Positions 11,952 to 22,513 of a stretch of DNA of 64,000 nt are shown piece by piece. How positions within the stretch are numbered: the first letter of the stretch is position 1; each line of letters opens with the position of its first letter. A program made the position numbers and the translations under genes. This DNA comes from Loripinus fragilis. Its lineage: Eukaryota; Mollusca; Bivalvia; Lucinida; Lucinidae. Under the pieces are notes generated by a model, which saw nothing but the letters and a program-made list of their open reading frames with translations, did not search any database and was not told where the DNA came from. The stretch spans positions 31,344,120 through 31,408,119 of the forward strand of contig OZ026520.1 of the NCBI GenBank assembly GCA_964019695.1. The letters run 5' to 3'.

Positions 11952-14210
11952 CTAACACTGACTACTGCTTTCAGTTCCAGTCATATTGCGCCAATAATAT
12001 GGTATTGGGCAACGTCTACCACTACCATATGAACGTCGTCGTTCTGTCTGGCTGTCAGTCCGTCTTGTACGGCTAACTACTGCCTCCTTAGAGGATATGT
12101 TTCTCTGGGGTACACTACAACAATGAGTCATTGCGACCTTTATATTGTGAGTTGTCCTTTGACAAATGGCACAAGATCTACAAAATTGAGTTACCTCCCT
12201 ACAAACACCGGGCCAATAAAATTCATCTAAGACCTTAGATATAGTTTCCTTTCTGCCTCTATGATTTACCACCTTTCGTGATTCATGGGCCAAATTCATA
12301 ACGCTATGCGTTAAACTAGAAGGAACTACTAACTGTAGTGAAACTTTAGCATTCTTCTTAAAATGCCTATATATCAAACCATTCCTACGAATGAACTTAG
12401 TTTCACCACTAGAGAAACCGCGACTCATGGTCACGCTACCAGACTCTACCCTTCTTCTTATATCTTCTAACTTACTATCTGACGCTTGCATCATACATGA
12501 TTCTTGCCTGTGCTGCCTAATAAACTTATCTGCCACCTTGACCTTTCTATCCTTTCTACTTTTCTTTGACCTCTTCTGACTGACTACCCCTGATGAAAAA
12601 TGGGTTATATCAGGAAATTTTGACCCCTCAATATTACCAATGACTAAGTCATGTGCTGGATCATCAATGCACAATGCATCCGTACTACCTCTAAAAAATG
12701 GACTATCGATATTGATACGGGCCATAGGACATCTTTGTTTATAATTGTTAATAAGAGTCACACCAGACTGCTTATTTAACATCTGACCATCAGAAACTAA
12801 ACTCCTCCTTACAACTACCCCCGTACAACCTGTATCTCTCAAAACTCTGATCTCTTTACCATTTACGGTACCAACCGCTGTCGGCAACCTTGACCGTGGG
12901 AAATGACAAGTGCCCTTACTATCCTTACGGGGTAAACCTTCTGATGAAGAACTTGGAAAACTAAACTTATCCTGGCCTTTTCCTACATCCGAATTAATTT
13001 TACAAAAATTGACCTGATGGTCGGTCCTGTAATTATTGTCATTATGACTATTATAATGATTGTCACGTTGGTCAACTCGACCACGGTTCCTATCCTGACC
13101 CCAATTTGAGTTATCTCCCCTATAAGTATACTGGGAATCAAATTCTGCACTAGATGCAACCTTTTTATTATCAGGGTTATTCCAGCATTTATAGGTGGGG
13201 TGGGGCTTGCCACAAATCTTACATTTAATCACAGGCCGTTGATTTTGCTTGGGCTCTACCTTAGGCTGGGCTTGATCTACACCTTTACTTCCACGCTGCC
13301 CTTTTGAAATACACAAGGAAACACCCCCTTTTGCATCGGCGAACAAATCCGCCTCATGGGCTAACTCACCCAGGGCTTTAAAGGGCTTAGGTTTGAGATA
13401 CAAATAGAGCTCATGACTGCAACAGTCAAGGAACTGGTCTCGGGCCAAAAAATCACAAACTGCCTCGTAGGTCTTTTCGACCTTAGCCAAACCTAGCCAT
13501 TTATCAAGGTAGCTCGCTAGCCTACCGCTAAATTGTCTGAAAGTTTCGGCTTTCTCGGGCCTACAATCCCTAAATTTCTTACGAAAGGATCGTTCGGTGA
13601 GGTCGAAATTGGTAAGCAGAGCCTCCTTAATCTGACCATAATCCGACTGGTCATCTCTGGAAAGCCTAACGAAGACTTCCAAAGCGCGTCCCTTTAATAA
13701 GGCACTTAAGTATGATGCCCACATGGACAGGTCCCATTTATTTGACAAAGCATAACTTTCGAACCTAGTTAAATAGCTATCCATCTTATCCGTATGTTCG
13801 TCAAAGTATGGAAGCTTGGGACTCCTAGGATTTGAACTTTTCTCTTTGGGCCCCCAGGGATGTGAAGTGGTCTCGGCCTCGATTTTTTTTAGTTCTACTT
13901 CGGCCTCAATTTTTTTTAGCGCAATTTCTTTTTCCATTTCCATTTCCTTATCCTTGCGCGCGGCCTCAATTTTCAATTGTTCCGCCTCAATCCTTAACTT
14001 TTCCAATTCCTGATCCTTATCGTTTTGCTCCCTATCTTTCTCTTTTTGCTCCCTTTCTTTATCTTTTTGCTCGGCCTCTTTTTTCTCTTTTTCATATTCC
14101 CTTTGGGCCAACCTTTCCTCCCTTTCTAAATCTTGTTGCCTCTTAAGATAATCCCTTAGTTCTTGCCCTTCATATCCTAATTCCCGTGCTAATGAAATAT
14201 GTTTATCCAT
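11952..14210 (-). CDS. gag-pro: Gag - protease - integrase zinc-finger polyprotein of the LTR element
   Basis: The 752-residue ORF should form the element's particle shell and process it. Residues 20-113 are a highly charged Glu/Lys/Arg-rich coiled coil. Residues about 132-290 form a helical capsid-type domain (KLPYFDEHTDKMDSYLTRFE onwards) resembling the Gypsy gag group related to the SCAN domain. Residues 330-342 are a zinc knuckle spaced CX2CX3HX4C. Residues 456-466 carry the aspartic protease signature LRDTGCTGVVV. Residues 642-683 are an integrase-type zinc finger, HX7HX29CX2C, ending CRSCAICQRT. After about residue 690 the sequence loses resemblance to integrase, probably through a frameshift or deletion. 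Reverse transcriptase and RNase H, normally between protease and integrase in Ty3/Gypsy, are absent. The ATG at 14210 opens the coiled coil directly after a stop-rich leader. Antisense open frames over this region are shadows. Confidence 0.92.
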   Translation of the reverse strand: MDKHISLARELGYEGQELRDYLKRQQDLEREERLAQREYEKEKKEAEQKDKEREQKEKDREQNDKDQELEKLRIEAEQLKIEAARKDKEMEMEKEIALKKIEAEVELKKIEAETTSHPWGPKEKSSNPRSPKLPYFDEHTDKMDSYLTRFESYALSNKWDLSMWASYLSALLKGRALEVFVRLSRDDQSDYGQIKEALLTNFDLTERSFRKKFRDCRPEKAETFRQFSGRLASYLDKWLGLAKVEKTYEAVCDFLARDQFLDCCSHELYLYLKPKPFKALGELAHEADLFADAKGGVSLCISKGQRGSKGVDQAQPKVEPKQNQRPVIKCKICGKPHPTYKCWNNPDNKKVASSAEFDSQYTYRGDNSNWGQDRNRGRVDQRDNHYNSHNDNNYRTDHQVNFCKINSDVGKGQDKFSFPSSSSEGLPRKDSKGTCHFPRSRLPTAVGTVNGKEIRVLRDTGCTGVVVRRSLVSDGQMLNKQSGVTLINNYKQRCPMARINIDSPFFRGSTDALCIDDPAHDLVIGNIEGSKFPDITHFSSGVVSQKRSKKSRKDRKVKVADKFIRQHRQESCMMQASDSKLEDIRRRVESGSVTMSRGFSSGETKFIRRNGLIYRHFKKNAKVSLQLVVPSSLTHSVMNLAHESRKVVNHRGRKETISKVLDEFYWPGVCREVTQFCRSCAICQRTTHNIKVAMTHCCSVPQRNISSKEAVVSRTRRTDSQTERRRSYGSGRRCPIPYYWRNMTGTESSSQC

Positions 14211-15020
14211 TTTAGCCTATTGTTGGGAATGGTATAAGTCAACTATACTGTTGAAAATAAATAAGGGTTCGCTTTGTCCCTTTTAAATAGGTATGGGCTA
14301 ACCAACGTTCGCGCTGGTAAACTAATAATTTTACTAGGGATTTAAATGACGTTACATATGAGTAACGTAAAGTACAACGTATAAGAGATCACCACGGAAA
14401 GGTGCCTAGGATATATATCAACTTTAAATAGGCCTTCACTGAACGTATTTGACTAAAAAACGTCATTCATTTTCTCGCATTTACGTCAAGAAATGTATAC
14501 CTACGCGATATTAATATAAACGCGTTACAGTCAAGTCAACAGTCACTTGTCATAGCAAGACATAATAATTGACTAAAATAATCTTTCTATGGACTTCTTC
14601 TAATAATAGAAATCAGTTGAGTGGCGTCACACACTATGACGTCACTGAGGTGATTTAAATTATTAGTACCCCCAAACGATATGAAATTTTCCACATCAGT
14701 ATCCTTAATTAATAGGAATACAGGGCATAAGTCAATACACAATGATATGGGTAAAGTAAAGGTGGACAAGTCTAATAATAAAACTCTGACAAATTTTCCC
14801 TGGGTTTTATACCCTAATGGCAATCCACAGAACAAGAAAGTATGGGTCCCCTCAGAATGTTATGTGATGACTTATTTACATGTGTCGCACTTCATCACAG
14901 GGGAACGCATGCAATCGGTACTGTGTGTTGACACTCACAACCTTTCTTGTAAAGGAAAACTACTAGTGTGCGCCCGTAGCAACGTCACAGCAGAGAAATT
15001 TGCCAATAAAACCTCAAAAA
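14211..15020 (-). other. 5' leader of the LTR element
   Basis: About 810 bp lie between the primer binding site and the gag start on the minus strand. No coding sequence is supported; the open frames on either strand here (14681-15034 +, 14835-14587 -) have no recognisable product. Packaging signals would be expected in this stretch but cannot be read by eye. Confidence 0.55.
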
Positions 15021-15039
15021 TCCCACTCTTCTGACACCA
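15021..15039 (-). other. Primer binding site, tRNA-Leu-like
   Basis: One base inside the 5' LTR, the minus strand reads TGGTGTCAGAAGAGTGGGA. The first 12 bases complement a tRNA 3' end of the form CTTCTGACACCA, as found in some leucine tRNAs. Position and the TGG start are typical of LTR retrotransposons; the tRNA identity is inferred. Confidence 0.75.
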
Positions 15040-15040
15040 T

Positions 15041-17582
15041 TGTTACGACATAATGCCGGTCAGGAAGGAAGAGGGGAAATCTTATTGGAAAATTCCTTTT
15101 TGCGATGACGATGCTACCAGGGAAAAATAATGCACACAACTAGCAAAAACTTTTCAGTACTTTATGTACTAAGAAAACATCAACAACACATTAATATACA
15201 ATGACACCACCTACGCTGTTATTTCTGGCTAATTGACCATCCTATACTAGAGCAAGTTGCCACTCCAAGATCGTTTCAATTAGAACCAATCTTGGACTGT
15301 CCTGTTCTAGATGTACGTCAACTAGTCAGAAATAAGAGACGTAAAGAATATGATTAACATACAGCTTAAGTTCTCATAAAAAAAATTGGATCCTTTAATA
15401 TTTTAGTTCTCGTATTGACGAGAAATCTCGAGATTATACGCGTCTCGCGAACACTATGTCTTCTAAGCTGCACGTGTGTCTACTTCAGACCATCGGCGCT
15501 GAGGTGATCGAACCTGTACTTTGGTCGTCACTGGATTAACGTAATCATGTTATCTGTTACGCGTACTGCTGATCGTCACTCAAGACGTCAGTATTAATAT
15601 ATGTCCTCCTGATCATATCCCCGCGTTGGGACGTCAGATTTTTCATATAACCATTCGAGCCGGTTGGCTTCCCATTTGGTTGTACTACGTTGTAACGATT
15701 GGGGCTTTGATCCACGCTGGTCGTGGCCTAAGGGGGACAACTATTATGTGCCCTCAGGTACTAATCAACGGCTCACCAACTTTCAGCCTCCAACGTAGGA
15801 GGGGACACAAGAGATGATTCTGCAAAAAACAATCTATATTTAGAATCTCAGAATCACTCTTTTGCGTCGATAATGGGGTTGTTCGTTCTAAGTTCACAAA
15901 AATAGAAATAATTTTAGTGGTCTTACTCTTTTAAATTACAACCTAACCCTATAAGCGCGCGATTAGCCCATACCCGTGGGTGTATGGCTAACGGCTCCCA
16001 TGCGGTTAGGATGGATCGGCTCTTCTAAATACCTACACTTAAACTTATATAATAGAGAAGTATTTTTTAGTGACTGGCCTATGTCAGCGCTAAACAATAC
16101 CTCTTATGCCAAACGAACAAACCCATACGTAACAAACTCTTCTATACACTGTCGTAACGTCACCCTGGTTGAGACGCTATCGCAGCCGAAACATCAAGAT
16201 CCTGTGGCCCTTTTTCCCTTCAAGGTCACGTTATCTAGATAGTTTCGAGGTTTACACATACTGATACCAATTCTCTTAAAATTCCAGGAAAAGGTTGAAC
16301 AGTGTGGTGCCGACGTAACGTTTGGACGTTTACGTCGGACATCACCCTGCCCACGCACTAATTTCGTACATGTATAACGTATCAGTCGTAAACAACTAAT
16401 TATGACCTCTCGGCAAAATATATACATCAATATTGAGAGATTACATTCTGCTGTTTAATGTGTGTAAAACCGTACAATGCTTTCTTACATTTATTTTGGT
16501 GTAACACAAAATGCTTTACATTTACTTTGGTGTAACGAAAATATCTTACATTTACTTTGGTGTAACAAAAAATATTTTACATTTACTTTGGTGTAACATT
16601 ACACCTACCTAATCTCTAAACATACATGTCAGCTATCACCTTATTTATGTAAGTGTGTTGTAGTGTATGCACCTAACCCTTATTCTTATATGCGTCAGAT
16701 ATAACTCGAGGTGACACATACAGGTCGTTACAGAAAGTCGATTATCACTGGCAGTTAAATCGTCTTTCCAACAACGCCGTACAAAATCACAACAATTTAA
16801 AATCTAGCTGCTAAAATTGTTTTTCACCTATCGGTCCCTGGTAAATCTTTCAGCATGCCATTATAGTTTTAGGTGCAGGCCCGACATGGCCTGTGACTAC
16901 TTTTGTCCGAAATAACCCGACGAGTCCATCCGGACAGCTTTTACTATAGCCGCAAGAATGGTCCCAGCAGATTTTTAGGCAATACGCATGTGCGTAACTT
17001 CATACGCAAGTGCGTAACAATCGCTATTTTCACAAAAAAAACGGGACGTTATTGATAACACCCGAAAGAACACATACACGGAATGCTGGCCGATTCAACA
17101 GATGACAAAATAGAAAACGAGTGACTTATTATTTCAATACAATGTGACATGCTAGAGACATCGCGATTCAATGCAATTACACGGATCGCCATCGCCCTGT
17201 CATGTACAATATCAATACAGTAACAATATATATAACTTCACGTACCTTTTATAATAATGAATAGCATCTCTATATCGAACCTTTCATCGGTATGTTTAAA
17301 ATGTCCCCTAACAAGAATGGGAAATTCCATCCTTTATATATTGAAAAACGCACAAGATTTCCGAGATATTCGAGAAGAATAAGGAAAACGTGCAAGCGTT
17401 GATAAATATAGATACAATGAATTCCATCTCAGACAAACCGACCTTTTATTGGGACTATCAATAGAAAGAGTACCGTATCATGGTTCGAATAGGTGCCCAG
17501 GTGCATACCTAAACCACTGCGTATTTGTGCGTATACGCAACCATAGCTGATTCTGTTATTCCAGCCATTCTGTATCGTAACA
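15041..17582 (-). repeat. 5' LTR (in element orientation), 2542 bp
   Basis: This is a direct repeat of 8799-11320 with the same termini. It differs by about eight visible substitutions and an extra 20 bp near 16050 (within ATAATAGAGAAGTATTTTTT). The LTR tandem array is at 16483-16597. Transcription of the element would start in this copy and run on the minus strand; no promoter element could be fixed with confidence. Confidence 0.95.
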
Positions 17583-17587
17583 GTCTT

Positions 17588-19377
17588 TAATCCAGACAGA
17601 CGAATCCCTTCAAAACATGCAAAAACTTAAGTCAGGGTTGAGGATCTAATTGTGTTAGTAAGTATGGTAATCTTCAGCCACTGGGATAGACAGGATCAAG
17701 GAGTCTCAGTGACATATGTTTATAGACATCTTAATTTTGAATTTTGATGAATCTTGAGCAGACAATGGGACCTTCATACCAAAGTTTAAGCTATAATTTC
17801 TAAAGGCTTAGTAATGTCACTATACCACGCACAATACACAATTTGTCATATTTGATACACCAATAACAAGGAAATATATTATCAAAAGCCTCACGAAGAT
17901 ATAGACAGTCCTGCACCCTAAGGGGCATCACTCGTTAATACATTAGGTTTTGAATATTGAAAACATCTATATGTAATTACATATCAATGTGCTAAATCTG
18001 AATCATTATTTAATTTGCGGATTCTGAGTCAGTACTGAATCAAGGTTGGTGAATCAACATGAAAATACATTGAATAAGTATTGAATCTGTATTGTTTTAC
18101 CTTTCCAAAGAACATCTGCCCTCAAATTGGATGTGTAATATTGATTCAGTATTGAATACACATTAAGCTTTTCACATTAAATCGCTAATTGTATAATCAG
18201 TATTGACTCATCCTTGGTATTTCAACCCTGAAATGACAATGTTGAATAAATATTTAATTACCCTTGAAAATGGATTGATCAATACTCAACCATTATTCAA
18301 TAAGTAATCAATATCAAATCTATTACGTGTGCCTGCTGGGAATAGACTCAACATGCTTTCATTTGCACACAGCATTAAATCAACCACGATAAACCTGCAA
18401 TGGAATAAAATATTTTTTAAGCCTATAAATAGATTCATGCATTCTGGTGACTATTTAATATTATTTTTATGCATTCAACATAAATTCTTCAGATATTTAT
18501 TGCAATATTACATAAAGTGTGGTTATAATCGTGTGTTTTTAAAACGGTTGTGCGTTTTTGCACTATCTGTAAGATACAGTTGTTGTTTCCATGGTTACGA
18601 CAAGGAGGAGGTAAAAACCCTCGCATGTTTTTTATTCTTATGAAATATGAATGTCATCTAGAACTTATCATTAACTGTACTATATGTCTCTATGTAGGCG
18701 GGGAATATTCTGCAATGGTTAAAAAATGCAGAAAATAGTTTTTTCATATCTGGTTACCCCACCCACCATTGGTAACCCAGTATGACTCGACCGAAAATCA
18801 TATTGTGTTTGATTTAAATTTAAACTACTCCTATTTAACCATAATGCTTCAGCAAATAAAGATAAGAACCCAAATATGTGTGTTAAAGGATATATGAAGG
18901 TGCAAAAACTGTCTATTTTCACAGATGTTTTGGTCATTTTAGCCCAAATTATTCTTTGTTGGTTACCATGGTAACAGGCAAATTTGAGAGAACGGAACAT
19001 TGATGAATTGTTTTTTGGGTGATTATGTATGCACCCTGAAAATTTTAGCAAAATCTGAGACCATGCGTGCCCAACCCCGTATATAGCATGATTGGTGCTT
19101 CTAGAGAATGGCTCTTAAAAAAAGGGCAAAGTTTCAGAAAATCATTTTTTTTCTCTTTCATAGTCATAATTGAGAATGTCTAATGTTCTCAGATAGTGAC
19201 TCTTAATGTTTTTAATGAAACTGACCATTGTTTGTAGTTTAGTATATGTTTTTTTAATTTAAATGGACTACAGATTTTGCTCAGCTGCTACCAGAAAAAA
19301 AACTAAAACAAAAACGAAACATTATTTTTAACCTTAAAACGTTCTTCCATATTGTTTCCTGAACTGATCTTTTTCAG
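17588..19377. other. Non-coding stretch upstream of the first seen CCP exon
   Basis: No exon was recognised. Between about 17990 and 18320 short motifs of the type ATTGAATCAGTATTGAAT recur loosely. From 18719 to 19051 there is an open minus-strand frame without a recognisable domain. The stretch is probably intron or upstream sequence of the CCP gene. Confidence 0.45.
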
Positions 19378-19545
19378 ACTGTAGTGGGTTAATTAAACCA
19401 GAACATGGATCGCTGTCCTCAAAATTCGCGTCACATGGTGACCACGTTACCGTGTCATGTGATTCTGGTTATGAATTGTCAGGTGATAGAATTCTTGTGT
19501 GTTCTTCAGGATCTTGGTCTGAAAATGTAGGAGCATGTGAGGAAG
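19378..19545 (+). CDS. CCP/sushi domain exon 1 of a membrane receptor gene
   Basis: The exon codes one complete CCP (sushi) domain of about 56 residues, an extracellular binding fold found in complement regulators and many adhesion receptors. The four cysteines and the tryptophan are in CCP order: CSGLIKPEHGSLSS, then HVTVSCDSGYELSG, LVCSSGSWS and a final GAC. The acceptor TTTTTCAG ends at 19377 and the donor GTAATT starts at 19546, so both flanking introns are phase 1 and the exon can be duplicated or skipped without breaking the frame. The next exons follow at 29256, 33297 and 34821. A signal peptide exon was not found. Ligand and function are unknown. Confidence 0.88.
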
Positions 19546-19747
19546 GTAATTGTTACATTTCATTTGAGAAAGTCCAGCACAAATCGAGAATAGAATCAAG
19601 CCTCGGGTGTACGTAATCTGCATAAAGTGTAGTACTATGTACGAAAAAGCTCCATTTTGTTAGCCAGAAAGACGTAAAAAATAGTTTTTTAGCATGTCAG
19701 TTCAGCCCTATTAAAATGTAATTAGCAGAATATATGAAGTTTATGTA

Positions 19748-19791
19748 TTTTTTCAATAAAATATCGTTATAGCGATATTTTATTGAAAAAA
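19748..19791. repeat. Perfect hairpin, 19-bp arms
   Basis: The arms at 19748-19766 and 19773-19791 are exact reverse complements (six T, CAATAAAATATCG, and its mirror) with a 6-base loop. The hairpin sits at the start of a dispersed repeat whose reverse copy is at about 50280-50465. Confidence 0.9.
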
Positions 19792-19990
19792 TTCATTAAC
19801 TTCATTTTAACCGTTTTTTGCTGCAGTCACACGTGTTATTGTATTACCATGGTTTCTGTGACGTCAGCCTCATGTTATATAACGTCAGCGTCAAGTTATC
19901 ACCTGCGTTATCAAAGTAAAAAACTCGATGTACATCCGTGGTCTGATTCCACGGAATTTTGTGTTACATTTGTGTGCAACTCGTTCACTA
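19770..19990 (+). repeat. Dispersed repeat, copy 1 of an inverted pair
   Basis: This shares CAATAAAATAT, AACTTCATTTTAACCGTTT, GCTGCAGTC, GGTTTCTGTGACGTCAGC, TTATATAACGT and GATGTACATCCGTGGTCTGA with 50280-50465 in reverse orientation. The two copies are about 30 kb apart. Confidence 0.8.
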
Positions 19991-20601
19991 AACATTTTGA
20001 TCAGTGCTTACGTTACTAAGGGAATGAAAAAGAAAAAGTCATGAAACTTTCAAGTTGGTACTTATGACGGAGATTTGTAGGACATTTTGGCAGTGTAGTC
20101 GCTGCTCTCATACATAAGTAGTCGCTGCTCGCATACATAAAGTGTGTTTCTAATGAAGGCTGTTGTTCAGATTGCACTGCATGTACTACAATAAGCATTC
20201 ACATTTACCTTAACATTACACCGATTATATCAGTCGTAAAGATACAGTAATGGAAATAATAATTGTGATTATGTGAAAGAAGTTGAAAATAATACTAAGA
20301 ATGTTATTATTATTATTTTTATTTTTATTACTTTTAATTTTTGGTTTTTGTTTGCTTCTGTACACATTTGTTATAGCCCTGAGTCGGTCTGCAGTGAATG
20401 AATGTGGTATTTCCTTATTATATCCACTTACTCTTGTGGCTTTAGCCTAAAACTTTAATTTTTGCTCTGTATCTATATAAAGAAACTACATGTAATTAGT
20501 CGATTACATACAATTGTCCCAGTCAACAACTTTCAGTCATATCAGGAAAATTTCTGAGATTAAACAGTACTAAGCAGAGGATATACATGAATTTATATTG
20601 C

Positions 20602-20926
20602 ATTGTCAGATGACGTCGCATCTGGGATTGACATAACGCCATGTATTTTAACTTGATAAACCACTAGTGGTTTACATATATTTAAAGTAACTCTATGCAA
20701 TGATGTCCATAAAAATGTAAAGCACACAATGACAAAATGTTAACGTTTTTTTCCGAATGTCATATGATAAATAGAAACAAATAATTATGCTCCCGTGCTC
20801 CTTTTTAATTGATTTGTTCAACTTGTTGCGAAAAAGTGATAAAATGCTCGGAAAGCCTGGCGTTTCACCTCTTTTCTCTTACTGGTGTGATAAAGGCAAC
20901 ATTACAAGAGCATCATGTAAGATCCA
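20602..20926 (+). repeat. Dispersed hairpin element, copy 1 of 3
   Basis: It starts near TGACGTCGCATCTGGG, carries the perfect palindrome AAACCACTAGTGGTTT, an ACGTTTTTTTCC block and an inverted pair around AAAATGCTCGGAAAGCCTGGC, and ends CATGTAAGATCC. It matches 29972-30302 and 38261-38600. It is a non-coding MITE-like element in the first intron of the CCP gene. Confidence 0.8.
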
Positions 20927-21189
20927 CTATATCAAACTATATCAAAACAAATGAATACGACTGTGACGTACCCCAATCACAGATCAAACCATGATTTCAA
21001 CAGTAAGAGACAGGAACAAAAAGCAAAACTTTAATAAACAAACCAACAAGACCGTGATGTTATTAAACTTTTCTCATACTCAACTCAACTGATTATGCTA
21101 TTTTAAACGCAAGAAAAGTTAAAAATGCTGAAAAATAAAGGATTTTTCCTGCGTTCTGTTGTTTTATTCATCCTGCTTATAAACGATAA

Positions 21190-21310
21190 AATGCCAACAA
21201 GAAGGACACAACACAGTGACTCTGCCAGCGGTGAGGCTAGAACCAGCAACCATTCTATCACTTTTCAAACGCCCAACCAACCGAGCCACTGCGCTCCGCA
21301 ATCTAGATTT
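21190..21310 (-). mobile_element. tRNA-derived SINE, partial copy
   Basis: On the minus strand it has a tRNA-like head (GCGCAGTGGCTCGGTTGG as A box, GGTTCTAGCC as B box) followed by GAGTCACTGTGTTGTGTCC. The same head-to-body order is seen in the SINEs at 46264-46440 and 60951-61148. It is diverged and truncated. Confidence 0.6.
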
Positions 21311-22500
21311 ATATGCAAAATTAGATGATCTATCTTAGTGCTTATGTATTGAATGTATTACATGAGCCGATGAAAGGAGATAAATGTGAGGCTGTGTCGA
21401 GTTTTCTTACATTGTTTTCGCAACGAGTTCGATAATTTAATGAAGGCTAGAGTTCTTCATCATGTGACACTAAAATTATTTGGCGTAAACACGTTCATAT
21501 TTCATTATATATAGGCGACGTTATTTTGGTCGTCATAACATATGAATATGTAATACAATAGTGGTTTATTGATTTTAAATGGGACAACAACAATGGACGC
21601 GTGCGAATTAAATGCACTCCATTATTCAATCTAGGACATGAGCTGATTGAGATGTCGGTACCATACGAGCTGAACAGAGTCCCCTGCGCTTTTTGATCAA
21701 AGGAACATGTAAAGCCTTGGAAACAATTTGGGGGACGTGTCTGAGTGGTAGCTTTATGTTCTAAATCTTAGTGTAAACTACGATACCCCCAAAAATTAAA
21801 ATAAATCACAACATTTTCAAGGAACTGAAATTTGATATGAAAACGTTTAATATGTAAACAAATGACAGTGTAGATAAAAGAAATAATCATGTAGGAGCCA
21901 TTTTGATAAATGTTTGAATTTTTAAAGTGGTCTGAATGATGTTTACGTTACATTTTTAAGAGCTCCACCAAAATTAGTGAAAACTATTTGTATTGCTTTG
22001 CCTTGTTAATGAATTAGGGAATAAAATCTTTTTTTTTATATTGACCAGGTAGCAAACTCAATTTTCTTTCTAAATTTGCAATTGGATTTACTTTATCTAG
22101 TATACTTTTTGCTAAATGGTCAGTTGAATAGCCCTACCCCCATACGAAAAGTTATTGTAAACAAGGATATTCATTAGCCGTAATCCACTCATAAATGCAG
22201 AAGTGATAAAATGAGGACGATAATATCACTGTATTTGATTAAACAGAATTGCAAGACAAATAGTGATGTTAAATATGAAAAAATCCATACACTGATGCCT
22301 AATGCTAATGGTAACGTATATAACATATATGCAAATTAAAGGCGTATACTTCTGTTACCCCTATACTACTGTGCTTTTAATGTAAAATGAGTCGAATAAC
22401 TGCAAACTACACATAATTGATGGCCAAACAATGAAATATATATCACAATAGCATGTGCGACCATATTTTGATCAAATACAGCAGTAATTAGTTATACGTG
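21311..22500. other. Intronic sequence without recognised features
   Basis: AT-rich sequence of CCP intron 1. No gene, RNA or clear repeat was recognised. Confidence 0.4.
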
Positions 22501-22513
22501 TTTGGCTATGTTT

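Larger units (their letters stand above)
8799..17582 (-). mobile_element. Complete LTR retrotransposon, non-autonomous Ty3/Gypsy-type
   Basis: The element is 8784 bp and reads on the minus strand. It is flanked by the 5-bp target duplication GTCTT (8794-8798 and 17583-17587). Its LTRs of about 2.5 kb begin TGTTACGA and end TCGTAACA, a perfect 8-bp inverted terminal pair. Between them lie a primer binding site (15021-15039), a leader of about 810 bp, one 752-codon gag-protease-integrase-zinc-finger ORF (14210-11952), a non-coding stretch and a polypurine tract (11325-11335 on the complement). Reverse transcriptase, RNase H and the integrase catalytic core are not recognised, so it should depend on a partner element. 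By eye the LTRs differ by about eight substitutions and one 20-bp indel, which indicates recent insertion. Confidence 0.93.

Noticed and set aside
12391..14146. Open frames on the + strand and other minus frames over the gag ORF
   Set aside because: They are antisense or out-of-frame shadows of the 752-codon gag-type ORF and have low-complexity composition.
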